A stretch of DNA of 64,000 bases from Cytobacillus purgationiresistens (GTDB lineage Bacteria; Bacillota; Bacilli; Bacillales; Cytobacillaceae), in NCBI RefSeq assembly GCF_030813235.1, contig NZ_JAUSUB010000026.1, forward strand, positions 1 through 64,000. Reading direction: 5' to 3'. Within the stretch, counting starts at the first letter, position 1. Each line of letters begins with the position of its first letter. The position numbers and the translations under genes were made by a program. Below are positions 8,631 to 17,549 of this stretch, one piece after another. The notes beneath the pieces are model-generated. The model saw only the letters and a program-made list of their open reading frames with translations. It made no database searches and had not been told where the DNA came from.

Positions 8631-9238
8631 ATATGATTTGATAAGGCTTTTATACATATGGCTATTCCTTTTTTCAAATCTTCATGACTCCAGCTGGGGA
8701 TTTTTTCATGCTGAATGGCAAGTTCATGAGATGCCGGAATATGGATGAAACCGGATGGGACAGCAAGGTTTCTCTTTATCATATAATAGAGCCCCTGATA
8801 CATCACATGATTGCATAAATAAGTACCAGCTGTGTCAGACACATCTGCAGGCAAACCTGCTTCATTAAGAGCATCTACCATGTCTCTTATTGGCAAGGTA
8901 GATAGATAACCGTCAGCACCATCGAGATGGATCGTCTCATCTATTGGTATATGACCCTCATTATCTGCTGGACCATGATTGACATTGACCGCTATGCGCT
9001 CTGGCGTTATTTTAAATCTCCCTGCGGCAAGACCTAAAGAAATAACGGCATCAGGCTGCTCCTTTTTAATAGCTTGAATCAGCTCCCCCCCTGCTTTTTT
9101 AAAATCCACAGACAGAATCGTTGCATGAATGCGATATTCTCCTATTATTTCACTGTCCAATTCTTCTGCTATTTTCATAGTTGGATTGATAGGAAAATCA
9201 AGAAATGGTTCAAATCCTGTTAGCAGTAGCTTTTTCAT
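8609..9238 (-). CDS. pcp: Pyroglutamyl-peptidase I (pyrrolidone-carboxylate peptidase)
   Basis: This 209-aa cytosolic cysteine peptidase removes N-terminal pyroglutamate from peptides (family C15). Opening MKKLLLTGFEPFLDFPINP is diagnostic. The catalytic triad is visible: Glu in ITPERIAVNV (about 80), Cys in GTYLCNHVMY (about 143) and His in GFIHIPASHE (about 167). Length agrees with the usual 200-215 aa. ATG at 9238 is chosen because AAAGGGGAG sits 8 bases upstream; a GTG nine bases earlier overlaps that RBS. Single-gene unit ending at the terminator shared with the MMPL gene. Confidence 0.93.
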   Translation of the reverse strand: MKKLLLTGFEPFLDFPINPTMKIAEELDSEIIGEYRIHATILSVDFKKAGGELIQAIKKEQPDAVISLGLAAGRFKITPERIAVNVNHGPADNEGHIPIDETIHLDGADGYLSTLPIRDMVDALNEAGLPADVSDTAGTYLCNHVMYQGLYYMIKRNLAVPSGFIHIPASHELAIQHEKIPSWSHEDLKKGIAICIKALSNHIRKAESH

Positions 9239-9400
9239 GTAGTTCACTCCCCTTTTAACACTTCGCTCTAATCACCACAAATAATTAAAGTTAATTACTT
9301 TTATAACCAATAATAGACGCATTATTCTATTTATTCAATCTATAACTTCTAGCTTAGAAATTAACAGGTCCTGCTCCATTCCTATCATGCAGTGAAAAAA

Positions 9401-9436
9401 AGCCTGCTTCAGCTGACATAACGCTGAAACAGGCCT
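9401..9436 (-). terminator. Terminator of the MscS gene
   Basis: AGCCTGCTTCAGC (9401-9413) pairs with GCTGAAACAGGCCT (9423-9436) with one bulge. On the minus strand it is followed by TTTTTTT (9394-9400). Confidence 0.85.
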
Positions 9437-9441
9437 TTAGA

Positions 9442-10563
9442 TTAAGAGTCCTTACTTAAGGAAAGTTGACCCTCATTTTTTTCTTTTTCTTTTTGTTCCT
9501 TCGATGTTAGTTCAGAATCCATATAAAGTCTCGTACTTTCAAGTCCCATTAAGACTTCTTCTTGTTCAAGAATTTCCATAATGGAGAAGTTAATGCTCTC
9601 TTTTATTGTTAAGAAATCTCCCCAAACCGTTGTATTTGTGAAGAAGTACAAGAATACTTCATAGCCGTTATCTTTAAATGAGTCAAACTTAACGAAAACC
9701 GTTTCAGGGTGAATATCTGGATTATTCTTCACAATGTCCTCAATACGATGTACAATCTTCACTAGTTTTGCCTTAGGAGTATCGCGGGAAATTGTGAGAT
9801 TAAAGCTAATTTGGCGTTTCCCCATTTGACTCCAGTTTGTGATTGATTCATTAGCTAATGTTGCATTTGGAACTGTAACCACTGCTTGGGCAAAAGTACG
9901 CACCTTTGTACTGCGGAATGAAATATCCTCAACTGTCCCTTCCACGCTTGGTGTCATAATCCAGTCACCAATTGTGAACGGTTTTTCCGTAATAATGATA
10001 AATCCTCCAAAAAGGTTGCCTATGGCATCTTTAGCCGCAAAAGCAATAGCTACCCCGCCAAGCCCCAGACCTGCCACAAAGCCATTGACATCATATCCAA
10101 ACTCTTGAGCGATAATACTAAAACTTATTGCAACGATTACTACACGAAGAGATTTAGATAAGAAAGGAATTAAGATATCATCAAGTTCTAATTTATAGTT
10201 ATCCCTAATCTTAATAAAAAGAACGGATGAAGCCGATGCAATATTATATAATCCCCAAGTAAGCATTGCCACGACAGATGACGAAATTATATCTTTAAAC
10301 AAAGTATTATCCTGTTCAAACAGCGGAAAATAATCTGAAGCTACATAGATACCGATAATAATGAATAACCACTGTATTGGTTTTTCAAATGAGAGGAAGA
10401 AATGGGATATGAGATCCGTAGGCGCCTTCCTGCTTAATCTTAAAATGAGTGAGAAAATATATTTTGAGAATAGTCCTCTAAAAACCAGAAACAGCAAGAC
10501 AATTCCAATTGAAATGCCTAGATTTAATAGAAAATCATATGAAAAAAAAGATGGCCAATTCAT
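9442..10563 (-). CDS. MscS-family mechanosensitive ion channel
   Basis: This 373-aa protein has about five predicted membrane segments (about 12-35, 58-80, 90-115, 130-150, 160-180). The pore-lining helix with GLGLGGVAIAFAAKDAIGNL and the start of the beta domain GFIIITEKPFTIGDWI form the MscS core. The C-terminal cytoplasmic domain follows, ending in a charged Lys/Glu-rich tail. Such channels open under membrane tension and release solutes during hypo-osmotic shock. The MscS superfamily is variable and this one is larger than E. coli MscS (286 aa). The ATG follows AAGGAGGT. It is a lone gene between pcp and the SMR pair. Confidence 0.92.
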   Translation of the reverse strand: MNWPSFFSYDFLLNLGISIGIVLLFLVFRGLFSKYIFSLILRLSRKAPTDLISHFFLSFEKPIQWLFIIIGIYVASDYFPLFEQDNTLFKDIISSSVVAMLTWGLYNIASASSVLFIKIRDNYKLELDDILIPFLSKSLRVVIVAISFSIIAQEFGYDVNGFVAGLGLGGVAIAFAAKDAIGNLFGGFIIITEKPFTIGDWIMTPSVEGTVEDISFRSTKVRTFAQAVVTVPNATLANESITNWSQMGKRQISFNLTISRDTPKAKLVKIVHRIEDIVKNNPDIHPETVFVKFDSFKDNGYEVFLYFFTNTTVWGDFLTIKESINFSIMEILEQEEVLMGLESTRLYMDSELTSKEQKEKEKNEGQLSLSKDS

Positions 10564-10657
10564 CGCTTTTTTTTACCTCCTTACAAACTAATGTATATCA
10601 TACCATATCAGTCAAAAGAGGTTGAGTAAAATGCTATGAGGTTCATAATAAATTTAT

Positions 10658-10969
10658 CTAAGCTGCTTTCAATCCGACTACCGAAAAAATGATTCCTAAA
10701 ATACAGATCATTCTTAACCCACTTTTTGGTTCTTTATAAAAAATCATCCCGACCACAGCTGCTCCTACTGTACCAATTCCAGTCCACACCGCATACGCTG
10801 TTGCAAGCGGAACCGTTTCCATCGCACCTAGCAAGAACTTAAAGCTGATTAAAAATCCGGCAATCAAAATGATATTATTCGTCCAGTTATTTTTTACTGC
10901 CGTCCGCTTAATCCCTATAACGCCAACCACTTCAAATAATCCTGCCAAGATAAGCATCATCCAATCCAT
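10658..10969 (-). CDS. SMR-family efflux protein, second subunit
   Basis: This 103-aa protein has four membrane segments (about 2-20, 30-47, 56-77, 84-102) and the essential membrane Glu in LAGLFEVVGVIGIKR (about residue 12). AYAVWTGIGTVGAAVVGMI is the SMR signature. The start ATG overlaps the stop of the preceding SMR gene as TAATG, so translation is coupled. Paired SMR proteins (YkkCD, EbrAB, YvdRS types) work as heterodimeric proton-driven antiporters for cationic drugs or guanidinium-like compounds. Which pair this is cannot be decided. Confidence 0.9.
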   Translation of the reverse strand: MDWMMLILAGLFEVVGVIGIKRTAVKNNWTNNIILIAGFLISFKFLLGAMETVPLATAYAVWTGIGTVGAAVVGMIFYKEPKSGLRMICILGIIFSVVGLKAA

Positions 10970-11292
10970 TATCCCTCTCCTCCTTGTGCGGTTAATTTCA
11001 GTCCTGCAATACAAACGAGCAACAAGAGGATTAAAAAGATGCGCATTACGCTGACTCCGCCTGTTATAACCATTTCTACTATTGTTGTGCCAATGGTGCC
11101 CATTCCCGCAAAAACAGCATAAACCGTACCAATCGGCAGGACTTGAGTTGCTTTAATAATTAAATCAAAACTAATAAGCAATGAAACGATGATTACAATG
11201 GAAGGAATAGCTTCATATTTGAACCCACTGGCCCAAATCACTTCAAGTAAACCGCCTATTACCACGTAAATCCACGCTTTTGTCTCACTCAT
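10969..11292 (-). CDS. SMR-family efflux protein, first subunit
   Basis: This 107-aa four-helix membrane protein has the conserved Glu in IGGLLEVIWASGFKY (about residue 15) and the signature VYAVFAGMGTIGTTIVEM. ATG at 11292 is chosen because AAAAAGGATG provides an RBS and the protein then begins at the normal place (MSETKAWIY). It overlaps the end of the merR gene by 8 bases and is followed by the second SMR gene with a TAATG junction. So merR-smr-smr form one coupled operon, in which the regulator also controls its own synthesis. Confidence 0.9.
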   Translation of the reverse strand: MSETKAWIYVVIGGLLEVIWASGFKYEAIPSIVIIVSLLISFDLIIKATQVLPIGTVYAVFAGMGTIGTTIVEMVITGGVSVMRIFLILLLLVCIAGLKLTAQGGEG

Positions 11293-12058
11293 CCTTTTTT
11301 TCCTCTCCTTTGTTATTTTCAAGATGCCAATCAACGATTCGGTCAATATAATTCATTACTTCCGCATCCATACCATATACTTTTGGTTTCTCCCCCTCTT
11401 CGGGTCGAATCAGCCCCCAATACTTATCAATGAGCTGCTCATCCTTCTGAAACCATTCATTCCCCATCTCTAATATTTGTTTTGCAAGAGATTGAGATGT
11501 TTCTGAATCTGGAGGTTCATGAAGGTTTGCTTTCACATCTCGGATTAGCTTCGCCCATTGCATATTCCTCGGATCAGCAGTACTAAGATCAGGCAAATTT
11601 TCCAAAATATTTATTTCATCCTCTTTAAAATACAGATCCCGAAATGCTTGGCGATTAATTGTCGGCAATTGTATTGCTTTTACAAAAAGGAAGATATCTT
11701 CGGGATTTACCTCGCTTTTCATTTCTAACGCATGTCTTGTCAGCTGCAATAGCCTCTCCATCTCTGCAAGCTTCCTCTGCTGTTCCGCAACTGCTCCCAA
11801 TTCAAATTCTAAATAACCTCTCCATCTTGATTCTTTACCTTCTTCTTCTGACGAAAGAATTTCTTTTATAGAAGTTAACGTAAAACCCAACTCTTTAAGT
11901 GCCGTAATATGCTGTAGTTTCTTTATTTCATCTACTCCGTAATAGCGATAGCCGGTGTCGGCAACCTTTGCAGGCTTCAAGAGGTCAATCTCATCATAAT
12001 AACGAAGTGTTCTGACCGATAAATTCGTTTTTCTAGAAAGCTTTCCGATACTGAACAA
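11285..12058 (-). CDS. MerR-family regulator of the SMR pair
   Basis: This protein of about 257 aa has an N-terminal MerR winged helix: FSIGKLSRKTNLSVRTLRYY and DEIDLLKPAKVADTGYRYY (residues 1-45). A coiled-coil dimerisation helix follows (about 75-110), then an effector domain of about 140 residues without cysteines, so it is a drug- or organic-sensing rather than a metal-sensing type. TTG at 12058 is preferred: AAAGGGTGA lies 5 bases upstream. A GTG at 12067 overlaps it. The promoter just upstream has a long spacer with a palindrome, as expected of a MerR autoregulated unit. Confidence 0.88.
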   Translation of the reverse strand: MFSIGKLSRKTNLSVRTLRYYDEIDLLKPAKVADTGYRYYGVDEIKKLQHITALKELGFTLTSIKEILSSEEEGKESRWRGYLEFELGAVAEQQRKLAEMERLLQLTRHALEMKSEVNPEDIFLFVKAIQLPTINRQAFRDLYFKEDEINILENLPDLSTADPRNMQWAKLIRDVKANLHEPPDSETSQSLAKQILEMGNEWFQKDEQLIDKYWGLIRPEEGEKPKVYGMDAEVMNYIDRIVDWHLENNKGEEKKDE

Positions 12059-12081
12059 CCTGATCACCCTTTCATGTTTTT

Positions 12082-12113
12082 ATTATAAAGTCTTACGTAA
12101 ACGGAAGAGTCAA
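12082..12113 (-). promoter_or_regulatory. MerR-type promoter/operator of the merR-SMR operon
   Basis: On the minus strand, -35 TTGACT (12108-12113) and -10 TATAAT (12082-12087) are separated by 20 bases, longer than the usual 17. Inside lies the near palindrome CTTCCGTTTACGTAAG (12092-12107). Over-long spacers with a central dyad are the hallmark of promoters activated by MerR proteins through DNA untwisting. Confidence 0.75.
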
Positions 12114-12140
12114 TGGTATTTTAAAAATAAATTCTTGAAT

Positions 12141-12171
12141 AAAAAAAGAACGTGTATTTAAACATGCTCTC
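12141..12171 (-). terminator. Probable terminator of the acyl-CoA/transport operon
   Basis: On the minus strand GAGCATGT and ACACGTTC can pair imperfectly around TTTAAAT, followed by TTTTTTT. It lies just after the last gene of the 12.2-22.8 kb operon. Confidence 0.55.
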
Positions 12172-12191
12172 TCACTGTGCATATCACCATA

Positions 12192-13961
12192 TTATATTTG
12201 CAATGAAGACTGATTCTCTCTAATCGCTGTTAGCTCCTGCAATAATTCATCTCTTAGTTTATATTTTTCTACTTTATTTGTAGGTGTACGAGGAAGGTCG
12301 ACTGTAAAGCGAATATATTTTGGCCACATATATTTAGGCATTTGCCCCTCCGCCCATTCCGAGAGTTCTTCTTCATCTATCTCTGAATTGGCTTTTTTTA
12401 CAACATAAATGGCTACATCGTCCTCATCTCCTTCTTCTGCTGGTACAGGGAAGGCGGCACAAAAATCTATTTCTGAGTGGCTCGTAATGATATCCTCTAG
12501 CTGATAGGATGAAATTTTCTCTCCGCGAGAACGAATAACTCCACCTAAGCGATCTACAAAATAATAATATCCATCTTCCCCCAAATATCCGGCATCACCA
12601 GTGTGGAACCACAGATTTTTAAAGGCTTTTGTCGTGGAATTCGGTTTGTTGAAATATTCAGACATAATAAGATGCGGTAATTTTGGACGAAAGGCAATCT
12701 GACCGACCTTGCCTGCACTGACTTCTAAGTCCTGATTATCCAGTACGGCAACTTCAAAGAATTTGGTTGGTTTCCCCATAAAGCCTTTATCTAATTTCTT
12801 ATTCCCTTCAATAACCGGGATTTGGAACGTGTTACAGCGCTCAAGAATCTCATGTCTTTCCATGCCTTTTTTAAAATGCTCCGGTGACCCTTTGCCTGGC
12901 TCTAATTCGATAATCATCCCTGCTAGCGGATTACCCGATTCCGTTTGACCAAATCCAGCTGAAACAATATCAATACCAAACCGTTTAGCCACCTCATGAT
13001 GATATTTAGGAAGGGGCTGCATATGGACTTTATTAAGCGTATTCATTCTATCATTCTCTGATGGTTGGGCATTCACCAGCCAAGGAATCATTACATCCAG
13101 TAAGATGGCCATACTGGCGCCGCATGTTTCAATTCTATTCCAAAATTGCTTTGGACTGAACTTATCCCAAATTGCAACAGTACAGCCAGAATACGCAGCC
13201 TTGGCTATATTAGCAAAGGCACCACCAACATGATAAAGAGGTAAATCATTATATACGACATCCGCTTGGGTCATAAATAATCTCATTCTTAAGGTATAAC
13301 CATTTATCCACCGATGGGACTGTACTACTCCCTTAGCTGGACCTGTAGTTCCTGATGTATAAATAATATTTGCAGTATCCCAATAATTGATCTCTACATT
13401 TAGATTATTAGTTGGACCTTGCATTAATCGCTCAAAAGGAAATTCAATAAAGTTTTGATTGAGAGGCAGCTCAGCTATTTCTGCAATATAGTCGTGGTCC
13501 CCTTCCAGTGAATTATGGACGGCTGCTTGCAGTCCTTGTATTTCTGATGAAATTTCATTTAGGATGGGAACCATTGCTCTCTCTGTTATGAGCAATTGCG
13601 GCTCCGTATCTATAAGCTGATAGCTGAGCAATTTCCCTCTATAATTAAAATTAATTGGACTAAAAATTGCCCCGCATTTCCAAATTCCAAACATAACCAT
13701 CGTAGTGATAAACGGATTTTTCAAAAATACTGATATTCTATCGCCTTTTTTGATTCCCTTCTCCATTAAAGAGTGTCCGATACTATTAGTTATTTGATTG
13801 AACTGCCAATAGGTAAGCTTCTTTCCTGATTCACCATAATATAAAAATAGCTTCTCACCAGATACATTCGCCCAATGCTCTATACACTTCGTTACAACCT
13901 CTTCCTTCACGCCCATTTCATTCAGCAATACATCTGTATTCACTATCTTCCCCTCCCCCAT
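12192..13961 (-). CDS. AMP-binding acyl-CoA ligase (CaiC-like)
   Basis: This cytosolic adenylating enzyme is up to 589 aa. The phosphate loop is IIYTSGTTGPAKGVVQSHRW (about 198-217). The adenylation motif GFGQTESGNP (about 335) and hinge YYFVDRLGGVIRSRGEKIS (about 466-485) follow, with the catalytic lysine region PRTPTNKVEKYKL near 565. It makes an acyl-AMP and then an acyl-CoA. The sequence style recalls the CaiC/crotonobetaine-CoA ligase group, but the substrate is not known. The ATG at 13961 sits in a G-rich stretch that could itself be the RBS of a GTG at 13943 (VNTDVLLN), so the start may be six codons later. It is the last gene of the operon, 2 bases after the carboxyltransferase. Confidence 0.87.
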   Translation of the reverse strand: MGEGKIVNTDVLLNEMGVKEEVVTKCIEHWANVSGEKLFLYYGESGKKLTYWQFNQITNSIGHSLMEKGIKKGDRISVFLKNPFITTMVMFGIWKCGAIFSPINFNYRGKLLSYQLIDTEPQLLITERAMVPILNEISSEIQGLQAAVHNSLEGDHDYIAEIAELPLNQNFIEFPFERLMQGPTNNLNVEINYWDTANIIYTSGTTGPAKGVVQSHRWINGYTLRMRLFMTQADVVYNDLPLYHVGGAFANIAKAAYSGCTVAIWDKFSPKQFWNRIETCGASMAILLDVMIPWLVNAQPSENDRMNTLNKVHMQPLPKYHHEVAKRFGIDIVSAGFGQTESGNPLAGMIIELEPGKGSPEHFKKGMERHEILERCNTFQIPVIEGNKKLDKGFMGKPTKFFEVAVLDNQDLEVSAGKVGQIAFRPKLPHLIMSEYFNKPNSTTKAFKNLWFHTGDAGYLGEDGYYYFVDRLGGVIRSRGEKISSYQLEDIITSHSEIDFCAAFPVPAEEGDEDDVAIYVVKKANSEIDEEELSEWAEGQMPKYMWPKYIRFTVDLPRTPTNKVEKYKLRDELLQELTAIRENQSSLQI

Positions 13962-13963
13962 AA

Positions 13964-15520
13964 TTATGGTCTCATTCCATGCTGATAAGGGCCCAATTGC
14001 TGCGGCAAGAGCTCATAGGCATCCTTCACCCATTCGCATAAAAGAGGACGCGTATCTCTTGGATCAATCATCTCCTCTACGCCAAATGCTTCTGCCGTAC
14101 GAAATGGCGAGCGGATAGATTCCATTCGTTCTAATAACTCATTTAACAATGCCTCTGGATTTTCACTGGCTTCCAGCTCACGACGATAGGCTACATGGAC
14201 GCCACCTTCAACAGGTAAGGATCCCCAATCCCCAGATGGCCAGGCATACCTTTGGTTAAGTCCGTGACCATTGCTCATGCCCGCCCCTCCAACACCAAAG
14301 ACTCTGCGAAGAATAATTTCCATCATTGGCACCTTTGCTTGATAGACAGCTGAAATTGCCCGAACTCCTTTTCTAATCGTTCCTTTCTTTTCTGAAGGCA
14401 GGCCAATCACCATACCAGGCTGATCAACGAGATTTACGATCGGCAAATGAAAGGTCTGACAAAGATCAACAAATCTTTCTATCTTTTCCGAACTTTCAGC
14501 GGTCAGACCCCCTCCATTTACATATGGATCAGACGCCAATACCCCAACCGGATGCCCATCCAATCTAGCAAAACAAGTTAAAGTTCCTCCCCCATAGTAA
14601 CGACCCATTTCAAAGATGGAAGCTTTGTCAAAAATAGACGGAAGAAGCTCACGGATTTTATATGGTGAACGACGATTCTTCGGGATAAAGGATATTAACT
14701 TTTCTTCTCTCCGATTAGGGTTATCTTCTGCAGATATAACTGGCGGAAGCCTCCAAACACTAGAAGGCAAATAAGATAGGAAGCTTCGTATTTGTTCGAA
14801 GGCCTCTTCTTCAGATTGAACAACATTATCTACTGCACCACTTGATCGATGAACTTGAATTCCTCCGAGTTCATCCTTCGTTAAGTCCTGACCCATACCA
14901 TACTTAACAACAGGTGGACCTGCTACAAATAATTGCGAAGTTTCCTCCACCATAACCGAAAAATGGGATGCGGCCACTCGCGCTGCACCGAGCCCTGCTA
15001 CTGATCCAAGACATGCTGCAACGACAGGCACCCTCTCCATATTTGCAACAACTAGGTCCCATGCCGGATTTACAGGGATATAGGTGTAACCACTAGAATC
15101 CAGTGTTTTTACACTGCCGCCCCCCCCTGTTCCATCTACTAGACGAATGATTGGAATTTGCAGATCATGGGCGAGTCGTTCGGCATAAACCTGCTTGCCA
15201 TGTATCGCACCATCAGCAGCCCCTCCACGAACCGTAAAATCGTCACCTGATACCACTACTTTTCTATCTTGCAGCCTTCCCGTACCTAATATAGAGTTGG
15301 CAGGAGTAAAGTCTATTAATTTACCATTATCATCATATTTTGCTTTACCTGAAATCGCGCCTGTCTCATGGAAGGAACCCTCATCCAACAAACTAGCAAT
15401 TCTTTCTCTTACAGTTAACTTACCGAATGATTTATGCTTTTGGACACGCTCCTCACCCCCCATTCTATGGGCTAATTCTTCTCTATAACGAAGCTCTTTA
15501 ATTTCCTTTTCCCAACTCAC
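13964..15520 (-). CDS. Acyl-CoA carboxylase carboxyltransferase subunit (PccB/YngE-like)
   Basis: This 518-aa protein has the two crotonase-like halves of biotin-dependent carboxyltransferases. The N-terminal half has GKLTVRERIASLLDEGSF and VSGDDFTVRGGA. The C-terminal half has GVLASDPYVNGGGLTAESSE, FVDLCQTFHLPIVNLVDQPG and RRVFGVGGAGMSNGHG. The length fits PccB/AccB-type beta subunits (about 510-540 aa). These enzymes move carboxyl from biotin to acyl-CoA (propionyl-, methylcrotonyl-, acetyl-CoA) or do the reverse. A biotin carrier is encoded 7 kb upstream in the same operon, but no biotin carboxylase gene is in the window. The acyl substrate cannot be told from sequence. Confidence 0.9.
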   Translation of the reverse strand: MSWEKEIKELRYREELAHRMGGEERVQKHKSFGKLTVRERIASLLDEGSFHETGAISGKAKYDDNGKLIDFTPANSILGTGRLQDRKVVVSGDDFTVRGGAADGAIHGKQVYAERLAHDLQIPIIRLVDGTGGGGSVKTLDSSGYTYIPVNPAWDLVVANMERVPVVAACLGSVAGLGAARVAASHFSVMVEETSQLFVAGPPVVKYGMGQDLTKDELGGIQVHRSSGAVDNVVQSEEEAFEQIRSFLSYLPSSVWRLPPVISAEDNPNRREEKLISFIPKNRRSPYKIRELLPSIFDKASIFEMGRYYGGGTLTCFARLDGHPVGVLASDPYVNGGGLTAESSEKIERFVDLCQTFHLPIVNLVDQPGMVIGLPSEKKGTIRKGVRAISAVYQAKVPMMEIILRRVFGVGGAGMSNGHGLNQRYAWPSGDWGSLPVEGGVHVAYRRELEASENPEALLNELLERMESIRSPFRTAEAFGVEEMIDPRDTRPLLCEWVKDAYELLPQQLGPYQHGMRP

Positions 15521-15565
15521 CTATGATCTGCCTCCCTTTCGAATCCTTATTTTATTTGATCTTAT

Positions 15566-16534
15566 TCATCCATGATAAAAGCATGCTGCCCATCTTCCTG
15601 GTGAAACTTCCTCAAGCGGAGGTTCCTTTTGTCTACAGCGCTGGTCTGCTAATGGACATCTCGTATTGAAACGACAGCCAATTGGCGGATTCTCAGGACT
15701 AGGCAAATCTCCTTTAAGTAACACTCGTTCTCTGTCACGGAGTGTTGGATCAGGCTCAGGCACCGCAGAAATTAAAGCCGCTGTATAAGGGTGCAGGGGA
15801 TTGTCAAACAGGTCTTCTGTTCGAGATATTTCCATAACCTTTCCTAAGTACATCACAACAATTCGATCACTTATATGCTTTACGGCCTGAAGACCATGAG
15901 CGATAAAAATATATGATAGGCCCCTATCCTCCTGAACATCCTTTAACAAATTTAATATCTGTGCCTGTATTGATACATCAAGAGCTGAGACTGGTTCATC
16001 ACAGACAATTAACTGGGGATTTAAAGCTAGCGCTCTAGCAATACCAATTCTTTGGCGCTGTCCGCCGGAAAACTCCTCGGGATACCTTATTCCGTGTGCT
16101 GAACTTAAGCCAACTCTCTCTAATAACTCATCCACCCTTTTCTGTCTCTCACGTGTCGTGCCAATTTTATGAAGAAGGAGGGGTTCACCAATGATATTAG
16201 ACACATTCATTCTAGGATTAAGAGAAGCGTAAGGATCTTGAAAAATCATTTGTATTTTTTTGCCTAACTCACGTCTGCTTCTTCCTTTTCCCATCAATGG
16301 CTTTCCTTCAAAAAACACTTCTCCTTCTGTTGGATTGAGCAGACCTACAACTATTCTTCCTAGTGTTGATTTACCACAACCTGATTCGCCAACTAATCCT
16401 AAAGTTTCTCCTTTATTAATTTCAAGGGTAATCCCATCAACCGCCTTTAACCACTTATCCTTTTTGCCAAATAATCCACTACCTACCGGATAATGCTTCT
16501 TTATATTTCTAATTTCTACTAATGGCTCAGACAA
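15566..16534 (-). CDS. Oligopeptide/dipeptide-type ABC importer ATPase (OppF/DppF-like)
   Basis: This 322-aa ATPase has Walker A GESGCGKSTLGR (about 52-63), signature FSGGQRQRIGIARAL (about 157-171), Walker B LIVCDEPVSALDVS (about 176-189) and the C-terminal Opp/Dpp domain, where CRFNTRCPLADQRC holds the cysteines of the 4Fe-4S-type cluster motif. Its start overlaps the partner ATPase gene by 8 bases. It is one of two ATPases that power the importer encoded upstream in the operon. Confidence 0.92.
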   Translation of the reverse strand: MSEPLVEIRNIKKHYPVGSGLFGKKDKWLKAVDGITLEINKGETLGLVGESGCGKSTLGRIVVGLLNPTEGEVFFEGKPLMGKGRSRRELGKKIQMIFQDPYASLNPRMNVSNIIGEPLLLHKIGTTRERQKRVDELLERVGLSSAHGIRYPEEFSGGQRQRIGIARALALNPQLIVCDEPVSALDVSIQAQILNLLKDVQEDRGLSYIFIAHGLQAVKHISDRIVVMYLGKVMEISRTEDLFDNPLHPYTAALISAVPEPDPTLRDRERVLLKGDLPSPENPPIGCRFNTRCPLADQRCRQKEPPLEEVSPGRWAACFYHG

Positions 16535-17537
16535 AATTCGTCACCTTCTTATTCACTTTTTCAAGAGGATGCCAGCATGCCACCTTACCATTCATTTCAT
16601 TGCTCACCAATTGTGGAGACAGGTCACTGCACTGTTCTGTTGCGTAGCTGCATCGGGTTTGGAAATTACAGCCTTTCGGAAGTTCAAGTGGATTAGGCAC
16701 TGTTCCTGGAATGGTTCTGAGCCTATTTTCTGAGGCTCCCCTCAGCTTTGGTACACTGGACAGCAAGCCCTCTGTATATGGATGCTTTGGGTTTTGAAAA
16801 ATGGAAAATACATCGCCTTCCTCTACGATTTCACCACCGTACATTACTAACACTCGGTCGGCCATTTCAGCAACGACACCTAAATCATGTGTGATAAGGA
16901 GAATAGAAATACCTGTATCTTTCTGAAGCTCTCTCATCACATTCAGAATTTGCGCCTGAATGGTCACATCCAATGCAGTGGTTGGTTCATCTGCAATAAG
17001 AAGAGATGGGTTGCAGGCCAAAGCCATTGCAATCATAATTCGTTGCCTCATCCCTCCTGACAATTGATGGGGATAATCCTTCAGCCTCTTTTCAGGCTCA
17101 GGTATCCCTACTTTCTTTAACAAATCAATCACTTTTTCTCGAGACTTTATATATGACAGACCTTGATGTAATTGAATCGGCTCGGCTATTTGGCGACCGA
17201 TTGGATGAAGCGGGTTTAAGGAAGAGAGAGGATCTTGGAATATCATTGAAATTTCATTGCCTCTAATTTTTTTCATCTGCTTTTTTTTCATTGAAATTAG
17301 ATTTTTTCCCTTGAAAGAAATGTCACTATTCTTCTCATATTTTATGGAAGGAGTATTTAATCCTATAACAGACAATGCAGTAACACTCTTACCACTTCCA
17401 GACTCTCCTACTAAAGCCACAATCTCTCCTTTATCGATAGAGAAAGATACATCATTAATTGCCTTAACTTCACCCCGTTGAGTTGGAAAACAAGCTTGAA
17501 GATGCTTAACCTCCAACAATTTCTCTCGATTCTTCAA
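16527..17537 (-). CDS. Oligopeptide/dipeptide-type ABC importer ATPase (OppD/DppD-like)
   Basis: This 336-aa ATPase has Walker [15 protein letters not shown], signature [16 protein letters not shown], Walker [15 protein letters not shown] and the C-terminal Opp/Dpp extension with [14 protein letters not shown]. It works with the OppF-like subunit and the two permeases. The gene order is binding protein, permease, permease, ATPase D, ATPase F, the classical Opp/Dpp order. Confidence 0.92.
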   Translation of the reverse strand: MKNREKLLEVKHLQACFPTQRGEVKAINDVSFSIDKGEIVALVGESGSGKSVTALSVIGLNTPSIKYEKNSDISFKGKNLISMKKKQMKKIRGNEISMIFQDPLSSLNPLHPIGRQIAEPIQLHQGLSYIKSREKVIDLLKKVGIPEPEKRLKDYPHQLSGGMRQRIMIAMALACNPSLLIADEPTTALDVTIQAQILNVMRELQKDTGISILLITHDLGVVAEMADRVLVMYGGEIVEEGDVFSIFQNPKHPYTEGLLSSVPKLRGASENRLRTIPGTVPNPLELPKGCNFQTRCSYATEQCSDLSPQLVSNEMNGKVACWHPLEKVNKKVTNFV

Positions 17538-17549
17538 ATCTCACCCCTC

